A DNA stretch of 5,749 nucleotides. It comes from an uncultured Eubacteriales bacterium (lineage in GTDB: Bacteria > Bacillota > Clostridia > Peptostreptococcales > Anaerovoracaceae). Made by a program: the position numbers and the translations under genes. This document shows, one piece after another, positions 5,457 through 5,749 of this stretch. The notes under the pieces were generated by a model. It had not been told where the DNA came from and made no database searches. It saw only the letters and a list, made by a program, of their open reading frames with translations. The stretch spans positions 1 to 5,749 of the forward strand of contig CADBSL010000161.1 of assembly GCA_902797345.1 (NCBI GenBank), in the 5' to 3' direction. Each line of letters begins with the position of its first letter. Position 1 is the stretch's first letter.

Positions 5457-5749
5457 ATGAGCAAAGAGATCATCATATACAAAGACCGGCGGGAGCTGGA
5501 ACTCCTGGAGGAGGGAAAGATCCTGAACACCTACCGGGTCGGTCTGGGGTTTTCCCCTGTCGGGGCGAAACTTCGGGAAGGAGACGGCAAGGTGCCGGAG
5601 GGAGAGTATTACGTCTGTACGAAAAATGAACAGAGCAAATTCACACTCTTCCTGGGATTGAGTTACCCCAACATCGAAGATGCAAAAAAGGGGCTGGAAC
5701 AGGGCCTCATCTCCGAGCAGGATTATGCCCGGATCGAAGCGGCGATCCG
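5457..5749 (+). CDS. YkuD-type L,D-transpeptidase-like protein (partial, 3' end cut by window)
   Basis: N-terminal 97 codons of a protein that runs off the window. The pattern fits the start of a YkuD (ErfK/YbiS) domain: IIIYKDRRELELLEEGK (5-21), a turn and strand YRVGLGFSPVGAK (26-38), GDGKVPEGEYYV (42-53) close to the family's GDGxTPEGxY, and LGLSYPNIEDAKKG (66-79). Such enzymes form 3-3 peptide cross-links in peptidoglycan or attach proteins to it. The catalytic HxxxxxxxxSxGC segment would lie downstream, so activity cannot be judged. No signal peptide or membrane segment is visible and the domain begins near residue 5. The start is supported by AGAGGA (5445-5450) with a 6-bp spacer, and the gene follows the kinase by 66 bp. 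It was recognised from motifs alone. Confidence 0.82.
   Translation, partial: MSKEIIIYKDRRELELLEEGKILNTYRVGLGFSPVGAKLREGDGKVPEGEYYVCTKNEQSKFTLFLGLSYPNIEDAKKGLEQGLISEQDYARIEAAI

Overview
The window looks like a chromosomal segment of a low-to-moderate GC Firmicute, most likely in the class Clostridia. The reasons are the order rpoA-rplQ-ecfA1-ecfA2-ecfT, strong AGGAGG-type ribosome binding sites, and a typical Firmicutes OmpR-family response regulator/kinase pair. I cannot name a genus. All genes supported here are on the + strand; the long open frames on the - strand read as shadows of these genes.

Region 1 (1-510) is the end of the large ribosomal protein/RNA polymerase operon. It holds the last 35 codons of rpoA, closed by tandem stops, then a complete rplQ (ribosomal protein L17) and a compact intrinsic terminator.

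Region 2 (530-3055) is a tight three-gene unit for the shared energising module of group II ECF vitamin/metal transporters: ATPases EcfA1 and EcfA2 plus the membrane coupling protein EcfT. Gaps are only 5 and 4 bp. The ecfA1/ecfA2 junction is built from a 7-bp near-tandem repeat that contains the stop codon, the candidate Shine-Dalgarno sequences and the next start codon. No promoter was found between the rplQ terminator and ecfA1, so the unit may depend on read-through.

Region 3 (3056-3230) is the most interesting non-coding stretch. It has a perfect-consensus sigma-A-type promoter (TTGACA, 17 bp, TATAAT) with dyad elements around and inside it. Right after it come a perfect 10-bp hairpin followed by T5 (an intrinsic terminator or attenuator), a second perfect 7-bp hairpin, and a ribosome binding site. 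The truA-rplM-rpsI genes that often follow ecfT in Firmicutes are not here.

Region 4 (3231-5390) encodes a two-component system: an OmpR/PhoB-family response regulator and, 3 bp later, a membrane sensor histidine kinase with an extracytoplasmic sensor region, HAMP, HisKA and HATPase domains.

Region 5 (5391-5749) has a candidate -10 element and the N-terminal 97 codons of a YkuD-type L,D-transpeptidase-like protein, cut by the window end. A kinase/regulator pair next to a peptidoglycan cross-linking enzyme suggests a cell-envelope role, but this is inferred from position alone. No RNA genes, mobile elements or CRISPR arrays were seen, and no gene-free stretch exceeds 300 bases; the longest is the 175-bp gap at 3056-3230.
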